The notes: generated by a model from the letters alone, not told the origin. DNA of 64,000 nt from Hohaiivirga grylli (GCF_039655745.1 NZ_JBBYXI010000001.1:806001-870000); one strand, 5' to 3'; positions 52,340 to 61,288 are shown, counted from the stretch's first letter. Program-made: numbers and translations.

Positions 52340-52642
52340 ATGCTGAAGCGCTTTGAGACTACTGTCAGAGTTAAGGGGCGCGGAGCCACGAGAGCACAGG
52401 CATTTGCCGATGCGCTCAATGGCGTTCAGCGCGCCGTAATGAATGATGGCGTGAAAGTCTTGCTGCGGATTGAACCGCAGAACGTTGAAGTTGTGCAGGC
52501 GGAAGAAGTCCAGATTAAAGAGCGGTTTCTTTTTCTGTTCCTGCCGCGGATACGGAGCAAGTTCTCCGTAACGCTGGATGTGGTCGTTAATGTTACGGGG
52601 ATCGATGCGGATGCCGTCCAGTTCGATGTTCGTCAGGCATGA
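52340..52642 (+). CDS. DUF4312 family protein (EF_0831 type)
   Basis: 100 residues, soluble: RFETTVRVKGRGATRAQAFADALNGVQRAV, a hydrophobic beta stretch (RFLFLFLPRIRSKFSVTLDVVVNVTGID). The alternating beta-alpha-beta pattern suggests a small two-layer fold. It is always found between the SFCGS protein and the DUF4310/4311 membrane proteins in this type of cluster; a cytoplasmic partner of these membrane proteins is likely. Function unknown. Confidence 0.83.
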   Translation: MLKRFETTVRVKGRGATRAQAFADALNGVQRAVMNDGVKVLLRIEPQNVEVVQAEEVQIKERFLFLFLPRIRSKFSVTLDVVVNVTGIDADAVQFDVRQA

Positions 52643-52695
52643 CATTTAACGTCTTTATGACACTTGGTCTTGATGATGAGGGAGCAAGATAAGAA

Positions 52696-53472
52696 ATGAT
52701 GCTGATAATTCTAATCAAATCTTTGGTGATTGGAGGGCTCGTTGGCGTTGCCGTGGGGGCGGGCGCTGCTCGTATGTTCCATGCGCCGACGGTTCAAGGT
52801 ATGGGCGCGTTCCGTACTCTTGGTGAAATGAACTCGTGTGAAGGCGATCCGGCCTCTCACTTCTCTTTCGGTCTGGGCTTCTTCTTTAACGCCTGGGCTT
52901 CTTCTGTTGCTGCGGGCTCTTTCACGCAGGACATCGACCACCGTGTTATCCCGAACTGGGGTGCTGCCGTTCTGCTTATGAAGAACCGCAATATCGGAGA
53001 GACGATGCATGATCCTAAAAAGATGGCAATCGTATGTGGTATCATCGGTATGGTACTGGTTGCCTTCCTGAATACAACAGCATCGGCCATTCCGGAAGCC
53101 TTGCAGATCACCGCTGTTAAGGTTTTGGTTCCTGCTGCAAACCTTCTGGTCAATACAGTGATGCCGGTTATTTTCTGGCTTGCCGCTATTGCTGCTAGTC
53201 GTTCGGCCGGTTTCTGGGGTACTATTTTTGGTGGTCTTGCCCAGATGATCATGGGTAACGCTGTTCCGGGTATCGTTCTTGGTATTCTGATCGGTAAGGG
53301 CGTTGATGAAAGCGGCTGGAACCGGATTACCCAGAGTATGATGGCTGCAGTTATTCTGCTCTTCGTACTCAGTGCCTTCTTCCGTGGCTTCGATATGAAA
53401 TTCCTGACATCCTTCAATCTCGGTGTGCCGGGTTGGCTGGAAATGATCCACAATTCCATGAGTGGAAAGTAA
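52696..53472 (+). CDS. DUF4311 family membrane protein (EF_0833 type)
   Basis: 258 residues with about six hydrophobic, glycine-rich segments (ILIKSLVIGGLVGVAVGAGAARMFHAP; MAIVCGIIGMVLVAFLNTTASAIP; NTVMPVIFWLAAIAASRSAGFWGTIFGGLAQMIMGNAVPGIVLGILIGKGV). A conserved-looking loop GEMNSCEGDPASHFSFGLGFFFNAWASSVAAGSFTQDIDHR contains a Cys and acidic residues. No match to a classic PTS EIIC. With DUF4310 it is the best candidate for the membrane part of a transporter. A GAGGGAG ribosome site lies about 11 nt before the ATG. Confidence 0.83.
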   Translation: MMLIILIKSLVIGGLVGVAVGAGAARMFHAPTVQGMGAFRTLGEMNSCEGDPASHFSFGLGFFFNAWASSVAAGSFTQDIDHRVIPNWGAAVLLMKNRNIGETMHDPKKMAIVCGIIGMVLVAFLNTTASAIPEALQITAVKVLVPAANLLVNTVMPVIFWLAAIAASRSAGFWGTIFGGLAQMIMGNAVPGIVLGILIGKGVDESGWNRITQSMMAAVILLFVLSAFFRGFDMKFLTSFNLGVPGWLEMIHNSMSGK

Positions 53473-53488
53473 TTGGGGAGATATGACA

Positions 53489-54151
53489 ATGGTTGAACAA
53501 GAACAGACAGCCAAAGAAAACACCGGTTTCTGGTTTGCAGATTGGTCTTTCCCGATTTTCGTCGGTTTGCTCTCTGCTGGCGTCTTTGCCGGTACCCATA
53601 TGTACTACGTCTATAAGATCGGTGCATTTAACGAGGTTGCCTTCGTATCCATGCTGCGTACAGGCATTGATACAGGTGGGTATGGTGCGGTTGCGGCCTT
53701 CGGTGCCAGCTTCCTTTTCGCCCGTATCATTGAAGGGTCGCTCGTTGGTATTCTCGATATTGGTGGCGCGATCATGACAGGTGTCGGCCTTGGTATTCCA
53801 GCGCTTTTACTGGGTGCTGGCTGGGTCTATCCGGTTGAGAACTTCATTCCGGCCGTTATCACAGGCCTTCTTATTGGTCTGGTCATTGGTGGCATCATTA
53901 TTCTGGCCCGTAAGTTTACGGTCAATCAGGGTAATGTGACCTACGGCGCTGACGTGATGATGGGGGCTGGTAATTCATCTGGCCGCTTCCTTGGCCCGTT
54001 GATCATCCTGTCTGCTATCAGCGCATCTATCCCGATCGGTGTAGGTTCCCTGATTGGTGCTTTGATCTTCTACGTGTGGAATAAGCCGATTACGGGTGGT
54101 GCCATTCTTGGTGCGATGGTCTTCGGATACTTCTTCCCCGTTGCCCTATAA
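53489..54151 (+). CDS. DUF4310 family membrane protein (EF_0832 type)
   Basis: 220 residues, about six membrane segments, glycine-rich: NTGFWFADWSFPIFVGLLSAGVFAGTHMYYVYKIGAFNEVAF, then FVPAVITG-like and ILARKFTVNQGNVTYGADVMMGAGNSSGRFLGPLIILSAI near the C-terminus. The ATG at 53489 has GGGGAG at 8-nt spacing; a codon two positions upstream has none. It is 16 nt after the DUF4311 gene, so the two are probably the subunits of one membrane complex. Function unknown; transport is inferred from context. Confidence 0.83.
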   Translation: MVEQEQTAKENTGFWFADWSFPIFVGLLSAGVFAGTHMYYVYKIGAFNEVAFVSMLRTGIDTGGYGAVAAFGASFLFARIIEGSLVGILDIGGAIMTGVGLGIPALLLGAGWVYPVENFIPAVITGLLIGLVIGGIIILARKFTVNQGNVTYGADVMMGAGNSSGRFLGPLIILSAISASIPIGVGSLIGALIFYVWNKPITGGAILGAMVFGYFFPVAL

Positions 54152-54175
54152 AAACGCAAAATCCGGGGGCAACGG

Positions 54176-54201
54176 CCGGAGGCGGAACAATTCGCCTCCG
54201 G
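54176..54201 (+). other. Hairpin inside the operon, after the DUF4310 gene
   Basis: 11-bp stem (CCGGAGGCGGA with TTCGCCTCCGG, one G-U), 4-nt loop. It lies between the membrane-protein genes and the catabolic genes, with only TTTCC after it. Likely a partial terminator, or an mRNA-processing or stability element that sets different levels for the two halves of the operon. Confidence 0.7.
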
Positions 54202-54223
54202 TTTCCAAAAAAGAGGTAATACT

Positions 54224-55348
54224 ATGTATGACTTGCTGATTAGAAATGCGCGATTAGCTGATGACACGACAGCGGATGTTGCTGTTAAGAATGGGAAGAT
54301 AGCGGCGCTCGGTCAGTTGGGAGAAGGGGCCGCTGCAAAGACAGTTGACCTGAAACAGAAATATTATCTGAGTGCAGGCTGGATTGATAACCACGTTCAT
54401 GCCTATCCCTCATCTCCAATTTATTATGATGAGCCTGATCTGATCGGTATTGCAGGTGGTGTGACCACAATCGTTGATGCAGGCAGCACAGGTGCGACAG
54501 ACATCGCTGATTTCAAAAGAATTGCCGCAAACTGCAAGACAAACGTCAAAGCTCTCCTGAATGTCTCCAGAATTGGAATGATCGTTCAGCATGAGCTTGC
54601 CAATATGGATGATATCAATGCGCAGCTGGATGCCGAGACAATCGCCCAGCACCGTGATTTCATTGTTGGTATCAAGGCGCGTATGAGTGGCAGTGTTGTT
54701 GGCTCAAATGGTATTGAACCCTTGCGTCTGGCAAAGGATATTCAGAGCGCCAATGGTGATTTGCCTCTGATGGTTCACGTCGGTAACCCGCCACCAACTC
54801 TGGAAGAGATTGTTGATCTGATGGGTAAGAACGACATTCTGACCCATTGCTTTAATGGCAAGCCAAACAGAATTCTTGATGGTGATGGCAGGCTTCGCGA
54901 TGCCGTTAAGCAGGCCGTTAATCGCGGTATGTTGCTTGATGTTGGCCATGGGAGTGCGAGCTTCAGTTTTGAGGTTGCACGTCAGGCCATCAATGAGGGC
55001 ATTCTGCCCGATACCATCAGTACCGATATCTATTACAAGAACCGCATGAATGGCCCGGTTATCAGTCTGGCGCTTGTTATGTCCAAGTTCCTCTATCTTG
55101 GTATGACATTGCCGCAGGTTATTGAACGCGTGACATCGCGTGCTGCCGATATGTTTGGCTTTGATGGCAAAGGCCGTCTTGAAGTAGGTGCTGATGCTGA
55201 TCTGACACTCTTCGATATTGATGAGACTGCGCTTGAGGCACATGACTGTGAAGGTGGTGTTGAGATGTGCAGTCCAAATCTCATCCCATTGGCAGCGGTT
55301 GTTGCGGGTGAGGTTTTTGTTACCGAGCACGGTTCCGGCAAGATTTAA
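54224..55348 (+). CDS. Amidohydrolase/deacetylase family metallohydrolase
   Basis: 374 residues, amidohydrolase superfamily TIM barrel. Metal ligands: HVH in GWIDNHVHAYPSS, a probable carboxylated Lys in VGIKARMSGS, His in MVHVGNPPP and THCFNG, and Asp in TISTDIYYKNR. N- and C-terminal beta segments frame the barrel (LLIRNARLADDTTADVAVKNGKIAALG; GRLEVGADADLTLFDID). In this cluster it probably removes an acyl group from, or opens, an amino-sugar acid before the lyase. It is 13 nt ahead of the DgaE-like gene. Confidence 0.88.
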   Translation: MYDLLIRNARLADDTTADVAVKNGKIAALGQLGEGAAAKTVDLKQKYYLSAGWIDNHVHAYPSSPIYYDEPDLIGIAGGVTTIVDAGSTGATDIADFKRIAANCKTNVKALLNVSRIGMIVQHELANMDDINAQLDAETIAQHRDFIVGIKARMSGSVVGSNGIEPLRLAKDIQSANGDLPLMVHVGNPPPTLEEIVDLMGKNDILTHCFNGKPNRILDGDGRLRDAVKQAVNRGMLLDVGHGSASFSFEVARQAINEGILPDTISTDIYYKNRMNGPVISLALVMSKFLYLGMTLPQVIERVTSRAADMFGFDGKGRLEVGADADLTLFDIDETALEAHDCEGGVEMCSPNLIPLAAVVAGEVFVTEHGSGKI

Positions 55349-55360
55349 GGAAGAGAGCCA

Positions 55361-56476
55361 ATGGCTTCAATCTATGAACGTTATAATCTCAAGCCCGTTA
55401 TCAACGCATCCGGTCGGATGACCATTCTTGGTGTCTCCACGCCGCCTCAGGATGTTGTTGATGCCGTAACGCTTGCCATGGGCAGCTATTTTGAGATGAA
55501 GGATCTGGTCAATAAAACCGGTGACTACATTGCAAAATTGCTGGGAGCAGAAGCAGCGACTGTTGTTTCATCTGCATCTGCCGGTATTGCCCTTTCCGTT
55601 GCTGCTGTCATCGTCAAAAATGATCCATGGATGCTGGTTAACCTTCATGCAACACCGGTTGAGGGACCACGCGAGATTGTTTTGCCGAAAGGGCATAACG
55701 TTAATTATGGCGCACCTGTTGGTACAATGATTGCGCTTGGCGGCGGTAAGGCTGTTGAGGCTGGTTGGGGTAATGAGTGCTCGGCTGAGCAGCTCTCTGC
55801 CGCTGTTGGGTCTAATACAGCCGCTATCCTCTACATCAAATCGCATCATGCGCTTCAGAAGAGTGTACTGAGTGTGAAAGAGGCTGTTGAGGTTGCCCGC
55901 AAGCATAAGCTGCCATTGATCGTTGATGCGGCTGCTGAAGAAGATTTGCGCTGCTATTACGATATGGGTGCTGATCTTGTGATCTATAGCGGCGCCAAGG
56001 CCATAGAAGGCCCAACCAGTGGTCTGGTTGTCGGCAAGAAAGATTTTATCGAATGGGTCAAGCTGCAGGGACAGGGGATTGGCCGCGCGATGAAGGTTGG
56101 CAAGGAAGGTATCCTTGGCTTGACCGTTGCCATTGAAAGTTACCTTAAGCGTGCCAAGGAAACGGGCGCTGAAATGGAAGCCAAGCTGACACCTTTCATT
56201 GAAGATGTCAGTAAAATTGATGGTGTGAGTGCTCGGGTTGTCTGGGATTCCGCCGGTCGTGATATCGCCCGCGGAGAAGTGAGCTTTGATGAAAAGAAAA
56301 TCGGCCGCACAACCAAAGAGCTGATCAAAGACCTCAAATCAGGTGATGTTGCCATCTACTTTCGTGAATATCGTGCCAATGAAGGCAAGGTTGAAGTTGA
56401 TGTCAGAAGTGTCAGCGACGAAGAGCTGAAAACAATCAGCCAAAATATCCGTCGCGTTGTAAATGGAGATAAATAA
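55361..56476 (+). CDS. DgaE-type PLP-dependent ammonia-lyase
   Basis: 371 residues, SelA-like fold type I PLP enzyme. Landmarks: YNLKPVINASGRMTILGVS start, AATVVSSASAGIALSVAAVI, LIVDAAAEEDLRCYYDMGADLVIYSGAKAIEGPTSGLVVG with the Schiff-base Lys in SGAKAIEGP. Salmonella DgaE turns D-glucosaminate 6-phosphate into 2-keto-3-deoxy-6-phosphogluconate with loss of ammonia. A similar reaction is likely here, with the next gene cleaving the product. The exact substrate is not known. Confidence 0.87.
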   Translation: MASIYERYNLKPVINASGRMTILGVSTPPQDVVDAVTLAMGSYFEMKDLVNKTGDYIAKLLGAEAATVVSSASAGIALSVAAVIVKNDPWMLVNLHATPVEGPREIVLPKGHNVNYGAPVGTMIALGGGKAVEAGWGNECSAEQLSAAVGSNTAAILYIKSHHALQKSVLSVKEAVEVARKHKLPLIVDAAAEEDLRCYYDMGADLVIYSGAKAIEGPTSGLVVGKKDFIEWVKLQGQGIGRAMKVGKEGILGLTVAIESYLKRAKETGAEMEAKLTPFIEDVSKIDGVSARVVWDSAGRDIARGEVSFDEKKIGRTTKELIKDLKSGDVAIYFREYRANEGKVEVDVRSVSDEELKTISQNIRRVVNGDK

Positions 56477-56477
56477 A

Positions 56478-57215
56478 ATGAAGCTACAGCCCAACTATTA
56501 TGCTGATCGCGTGTGCCTCAATGTGCTGGCCGGATCAAAGCAAAACGCCGTAGATGTCTACAAGGCTGCTCAGGGGCACGTTCTGGTTGGTGTTCTTTCC
56601 AAGAACTACCCGGATGTTGCCAGTGCCGTAGCTGACATGTGTGACTATGCCGGTTTGATTGAAAACGCGATCTCTGTCGGCCTTGGTGCAGGCGATCCCA
56701 AACAGTCTGAAATGGTTAGTGCCATTTCAGGAGAATTGCAGCCACAGCACGTCAATCAGGTTTTCACAGGCGTTGGTGCAAGTCGTGCACTGCTTGGTCA
56801 GAATGAATCTGTTGTTAATGGTCTTGTTTCTCCGACAGGTCAGGTTGGAAAGGTCAAGATTTCGACGGGGCCGCTAAGCTCAAAGGCTGAAGATGCAATC
56901 GTGCCGGTTTCGACGGCCATTGCGATGCTCAAAGATATGGGCGGCAGCTCAATCAAGTACTTCCCAATGGGTGGTCTGAAGCATCGTGATGAGTATAAAG
57001 CTGTTGCCGATGCCTGCGCTAAAGATGATTTCTGGCTGGAGCCAACGGGCGGAATTACGCTGGACAACTTTAAAGAGATCGTTCAGATTGCTCTTGAAGC
57101 AGGCGTGTCAAAGGTTATTCCGCATGTCTACAGCTCAATCATTGATGAGGCCAGTGGAGACACTCGTCCTGATGATGTTGAAAAGCTGTTACAGATGGTA
57201 AAAGAGCTGCTCTGA
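56478..57215 (+). CDS. KDGP aldolase family protein (DgaF/EF_0839 type)
   Basis: 245 residues, TIM-barrel aldolase: NYYADRVCLNVLAGSKQNAVDVYKAAQGHVLVGVLSKNYPD, VGKVKISTGPLSS with a likely Schiff-base Lys, MGGLKHRDEYKAVADAC and LEPTGGITLDNFKEIV. It would split 2-keto-3-deoxy-6-phosphogluconate (or -galactonate) to pyruvate and glyceraldehyde 3-phosphate. GGAG precedes the ATG at 56478, one nt after the lyase gene, so the two are tightly coupled. It is the last catabolic enzyme of the operon. Confidence 0.87.
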   Translation: MKLQPNYYADRVCLNVLAGSKQNAVDVYKAAQGHVLVGVLSKNYPDVASAVADMCDYAGLIENAISVGLGAGDPKQSEMVSAISGELQPQHVNQVFTGVGASRALLGQNESVVNGLVSPTGQVGKVKISTGPLSSKAEDAIVPVSTAIAMLKDMGGSSIKYFPMGGLKHRDEYKAVADACAKDDFWLEPTGGITLDNFKEIVQIALEAGVSKVIPHVYSSIIDEASGDTRPDDVEKLLQMVKELL

Positions 57216-57243
57216 TTATTTTTTGAGGGCGGACCTGAATTAT

Positions 57244-57280
57244 AAGGCACGAGGAGGCTTTGAGTAGCTTCCCGTGCCTT
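57244..57280 (+). other. Strong hairpin before the PRD/EIIA regulator gene
   Basis: 8-bp outer stem (AAGGCACG/CGTGCCTT) and 7-bp inner stem (GGAGGCT/AGCTTCC, one G-U) separated by a bulged A, 6-nt loop. It has no T-run, and the regulator's start follows 33 nt later. Possible processing site or attenuator that keeps the regulator low. Confidence 0.7.
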
Positions 57281-57312
57281 GTTGTAATGGTCATTGCATG
57301 GATAGAGGTGGG

Positions 57313-59232
57313 ATGGTCAAGTTCCCATACCAGAGACTGGCGCAGATGTTCTCGGAGTTGCATGCCGAGTCCTTACCGCAGGAAGAACTTGCGCGCCGCC
57401 TATCTGTGTCAACGCGTACAGTTCGTAGTGATATTGATATCCTGAATGATATTCTTTCAGGACATGGTGCCCAGTTTGTTTTGAAAAGGGGTAAGGGATA
57501 CAGCCTTAATATCGATGATCCCGCAAAGTTTGAAGAAGCAATAAAAGGGACGCTTGATAGTGCTGCACCGGTTCCTCAAAGTGCAGCAAAACGTGTCAGA
57601 CAACTGCTTATTCGTTTTTTGAGCTCCGCTTATGCTCTGAAACTTCAGGACCTTGCTGATGAATGGAATGTCAGTCGTGCAACGTTGCAGGCTGATATGG
57701 CAGATGTGCGGGAGAGATTTGCACGGTACCAGCTCTCAATTGAAGTTAAGCCTCATTACGGCATGAAGCTGATCGGTGAGGAAACGGCTATTCGTGTATG
57801 CCTCGCCGATCTGATGTCAGAGATTTCATCTGAAAGCCCCGATCTGACTCTCTTTCAGGATGAACACAAACTTTCAGCTGCTCTGGCAATCGTCAGGGCC
57901 GAACTGCCTCATTGTCTGTCACGTGCCGGGTTGAAGCTGACAGATGAGGGGGCGCAGTTTATGACATTTTATTGTGCCATTGCTGTCTGCCGTATCATGG
58001 AGGGATTCCCGCTTCAGGATTTTAAGGCGGAAGAGCCGGTCGATGATATCCGTCATGCTGCCAGCCATATAATTGCAATGATGCGGCGTATGACAGGGAT
58101 ACATATTTCCGCATCTGAAGAAGCCTTTATCTGCGTAAATATTGCAGCCAGAAGCGTACAGGGCATTCTGCCAAGCGAGATTAATGCGGATGATGCCGGG
58201 GCTTTGGTCAGCTATATTCTTGAGTATATCAATAGACATTATCATTATGACCTGCGCCATGATGAGCAGCTCAGAACAGATATGATCACCCATGTAAAAA
58301 CAATGATTACAAGGGTACGATATCAGATTAATCTACCTAATCCTGTGCTGGCTGATATTAAACAGCACTACGCACTGGCATTCGATTTCACACTCTCTGC
58401 GGTTAGCAGCTGGGCGAAACATTCGCCTTACCGTATCTCTGAAAACGAGATCGGTTATCTGGTTTTACACATCGGTGTGGGGCTCGAGCGCCATTACCAG
58501 ATTGGTTATTTGAGAAGACCACAGGCGCTTCTTGTTAATGATGGTGGTAATGCAACCCTTCGGACACTGGAGGCTTTGTTGCACCGGCGTTTTCCGCAGA
58601 TGGATATCTGTGCGACAATGACCGGACAGGAGTATGATCAGCTTGAAGCTGTGACAGCTGACTTCGTGATTGCAACGTCACGTCTGCAGGAGAAAAACAG
58701 GCCTGTGGCCGTGGTTTCTCCATTTCCGTCAGATTATCAGATAGAGCAGCTGGAAAAGCTTGTTTCAGTCGATAGAACGCGCCCCTATATGCTCAAGCGT
58801 TATTTTGCTGCCAAGCATTTCATGGTCGCCAGAAAGGGAATGACGCAGGAAGAGCTCTTCAGTGAAGTCTGCGCTAAACTGGCGGCAGAAGGATATGTTG
58901 ATAAAGAATTTGCGGATTCCGTCAGGGAACGTGAGAGCATCCTGAGTACGATGCTGGGGGATGGTATTGCTATTCCGCATGCCCTTGGTCTCATGGCTCG
59001 TAAAACGGCTGTTTATACGGTCATCGCGCCTGAGGGGATTGAGTGGGGAGATGGTAGTATCGCCAAGGTTATTTTTCTGCTCGCCATTAGCAAGACAGAA
59101 TATGAAGAAGCGATGGCGATCTATGATCTATTCGTGAATTTTATGCGTCAACGTACAGCAACAAAGCTGGCTGAGAGCCGTTCGTTTGAAGAGTTTTACG
59201 AAACAGCTCTTGCCAGTATGTCAGATGCATAA
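57313..59232 (+). CDS. BglG/MtlR-type transcriptional regulator with PRD, EIIB-like and EIIA domains
   Basis: 639 residues. Two N-terminal helix-turn-helices (about 1-60, EELARRLSVSTRTVRSDIDIL; about 95-155, LADEWNVSRATLQADMADV). Two PRDs follow: PRD1 (about 185-290) seems to lack both histidines; PRD2 (about 300-395) keeps His327 (ITHVKTM) and His386 (LVLHIGV). Next is an EIIB-like domain (about 403-495) whose phosphocysteine place reads LLVNDGGNAT with Asn409. A C-terminal EIIA (about 505-635) has His556 (IAIPHA). This is the layout of PTS-phosphorylated DNA-binding activators such as MtlR. It probably controls its own operon and ptsP. Confidence 0.88.
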   Translation: MVKFPYQRLAQMFSELHAESLPQEELARRLSVSTRTVRSDIDILNDILSGHGAQFVLKRGKGYSLNIDDPAKFEEAIKGTLDSAAPVPQSAAKRVRQLLIRFLSSAYALKLQDLADEWNVSRATLQADMADVRERFARYQLSIEVKPHYGMKLIGEETAIRVCLADLMSEISSESPDLTLFQDEHKLSAALAIVRAELPHCLSRAGLKLTDEGAQFMTFYCAIAVCRIMEGFPLQDFKAEEPVDDIRHAASHIIAMMRRMTGIHISASEEAFICVNIAARSVQGILPSEINADDAGALVSYILEYINRHYHYDLRHDEQLRTDMITHVKTMITRVRYQINLPNPVLADIKQHYALAFDFTLSAVSSWAKHSPYRISENEIGYLVLHIGVGLERHYQIGYLRRPQALLVNDGGNATLRTLEALLHRRFPQMDICATMTGQEYDQLEAVTADFVIATSRLQEKNRPVAVVSPFPSDYQIEQLEKLVSVDRTRPYMLKRYFAAKHFMVARKGMTQEELFSEVCAKLAAEGYVDKEFADSVRERESILSTMLGDGIAIPHALGLMARKTAVYTVIAPEGIEWGDGSIAKVIFLLAISKTEYEEAMAIYDLFVNFMRQRTATKLAESRSFEEFYETALASMSDA

Positions 59233-59248
59233 AGCTGGCTGATGTTGA

Positions 59249-61288
59249 TCAGCGTGCCGTTTTTGCCAGATGCTCGCGGACTTCTGCTGTTGTTGCCTTT
59301 TCAAGAATGTCTTTAGCAAGCTGGTTGCATTCGTCCAGTCTCCAGCGTGACAGTGTTGCTTTCACAGATGGAATGGAAGGAATACTGGCAGAAAGCTCTG
59401 TAACGCCCATGCCGACCAGAAGGGGAGCCGCACGTTCATCAGAGGCAAGGCCCCCGCATACACCAACCCATTTGCCGTGCTTCTTGGCGCCTTCGCAGGT
59501 CATTGCAATCATTGCAAGGACACCAGGATGCAAGGCATCTGCCTGCTTAGCCAGTTGCGGGTGACCGCGATCCATCGCAAGTACGTACTGTGTCAGGTCG
59601 TTGGTCCCGATGGAGAAGAAGTCGACTTCCTTGGCAAAGCGCTCTGCCATGACAGCGGTTGAGGGAACTTCAACCATGATACCGACTTTGACATCCTTAA
59701 CACCCATACTAGCCTGTTCTTCTGCAAGAATGGCCTTGGCTTCACGGAGTTCATCGATAGATGCAATCATCGGGAACATGATATGAAGTTTGGCATAAGG
59801 TGCCGCCTGCAAAATAGCGCGCAGCTGTGTTCTAAGAATATCTGGACGTTCCAGCCCAACCCTTATGCCACGTAATCCGAGGAACGGATTATCTTCTTTT
59901 GGAAGAGGCATGTAGGAGAGGGGTTTATCTCCGCCAACATCCAGTGTTCTGACAACAAGGGTCCGTTCAGAGCCAAGAGCTTTTGCGACTGCGCAATACT
60001 CCTGAGCCTGCTCTTCCTCGCTGGGAGCCGTATCCCTGTTATCGAACAGGAATTCAGATCGAAGCAAGCCGACGCCTTCAGCACCTTTCACGATTGCCTC
60101 GCGGGCATCCGTAGCATTCCGAATATTTGCAACGACCTCTATACGAGTACCGTCGCTTGTTTTTGCTTCATTTTGCGAAAGGGCGCTTTCTTCGGCGCGG
60201 CGTGCTTCGATTTTCTTGATCTCGGCTTCTGCGGCTTCAAGTTGCTCCTTCGTTGGAGCAAGACGCAATGTGCCAAGAGAACCATCAATAATTGCCTGCC
60301 CACCTTCCGGTATGAGCAGGGCTTGCTGATCTATCCCACAAACAGCTGGTATTCCAAACGAACGGGCAAGAATAGCCACATGGCTAGTTGCACCACCTGT
60401 TCTGGTGCAGAAACCTTTGACCTTGACCGGGTCAAGAGCAGCTGTATCTGAAGGTGTCAGATCTTCAGCAATCAGGATTGAGCCTTCAGGAACATCAATC
60501 TCAACATGTTCAACACCGGCAAGGAGCGCCAGAACACGTCGGCCAATATCCCGGATGTCATTCGCTCTTTCGCCCAAAAAAGCGTTTCCTTGAGCTTCAA
60601 GCCTTGCTGAATAGGCCGTAAAAGCGTCGCGCCATGACCATGCCGCAGACTTGCCTTCGCCAAGGTTTGTATAGGTATGGGCCATCAGATCAGGATCTTG
60701 CAGAAGCTCCTGATGCATGCTCATAATTGCCTGTTTGGCAGGCTCTTTTAAACGAACCTTGATATCTTCAATTTGAGAACTCGCATCCGCAAGGGCTTTT
60801 AAAAAGCGGGCCTGTTCATCTGTGTAGGCTAGGCCATGCTCAGGAATATCAAATTCCTGAATACGATGATGATAGATACGGCCAATTGCAATTCCCGGAG
60901 AAGCGCCAACACCCGTTAGAAGATTGGCGTCAACAATGATAGGTTGCTGTTGTACGGGTTGTGCCGGTGCCGTAGTGGCTGGTGGTGCCTCATGCTCATC
61001 TTCGCCACAGGCATCTTTAATAAGCTGTGTCAGTTCATTAAGGGCTTCAGCAGCATCCTCACCAGAGGCTTCAATGCGGACAATATCACCCTTGCGTGTT
61101 GAAAGACCCATAATGCCAACAACTGATTTGGCATTTGCACTGAGGTCTCCAAACAGGATTTTGATATCCGATTGAAACGACTTTGCTTTTGTCGCGAGAA
61201 CCGCAGCAGGACGTGCGTGAAGCCCTGCAGGATTAGGAATTGCGATATTCTCTGAAACAAGCTTGTCGCTACCGGTCTGATTGGCCAT
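59249..61288 (-). CDS. ptsP: HPr-enzyme I fusion (phosphoenolpyruvate-protein phosphotransferase)
   Basis: 679 residues. N-terminal HPr domain (about 11-95) with phospho-acceptor His24 (AGLHARPAA), a Pro/Ala/Gln linker (100-118), then enzyme I (about 125-670): GASPGIAIGRIY, active His303 (GGATSHVAILARSFGIPAVCG), PEP site FLFDNRDTAPSEEEQ, SIGTNDLTQYVLAMDRG and GVCGGLASD. It takes phosphate from PEP and passes it to EII-type partners. An EIIA domain, as in FPr or MTP fusions, is absent. It converges on the regulator gene, 16 nt apart, and shares the operon's promoter pattern, so it is probably dedicated to this cluster. Confidence 0.94.
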   Translation of the reverse strand: MANQTGSDKLVSENIAIPNPAGLHARPAAVLATKAKSFQSDIKILFGDLSANAKSVVGIMGLSTRKGDIVRIEASGEDAAEALNELTQLIKDACGEDEHEAPPATTAPAQPVQQQPIIVDANLLTGVGASPGIAIGRIYHHRIQEFDIPEHGLAYTDEQARFLKALADASSQIEDIKVRLKEPAKQAIMSMHQELLQDPDLMAHTYTNLGEGKSAAWSWRDAFTAYSARLEAQGNAFLGERANDIRDIGRRVLALLAGVEHVEIDVPEGSILIAEDLTPSDTAALDPVKVKGFCTRTGGATSHVAILARSFGIPAVCGIDQQALLIPEGGQAIIDGSLGTLRLAPTKEQLEAAEAEIKKIEARRAEESALSQNEAKTSDGTRIEVVANIRNATDAREAIVKGAEGVGLLRSEFLFDNRDTAPSEEEQAQEYCAVAKALGSERTLVVRTLDVGGDKPLSYMPLPKEDNPFLGLRGIRVGLERPDILRTQLRAILQAAPYAKLHIMFPMIASIDELREAKAILAEEQASMGVKDVKVGIMVEVPSTAVMAERFAKEVDFFSIGTNDLTQYVLAMDRGHPQLAKQADALHPGVLAMIAMTCEGAKKHGKWVGVCGGLASDERAAPLLVGMGVTELSASIPSIPSVKATLSRWRLDECNQLAKDILEKATTAEVREHLAKTAR

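Noticed and set aside
52711..53627. Two long antisense reading frames (270 and 256 codons) over the DUF4311 gene
   Set aside because: They mirror a glycine-rich coding strand, show unlikely composition (many His, Arg, Thr) and have no ribosome site or family match.
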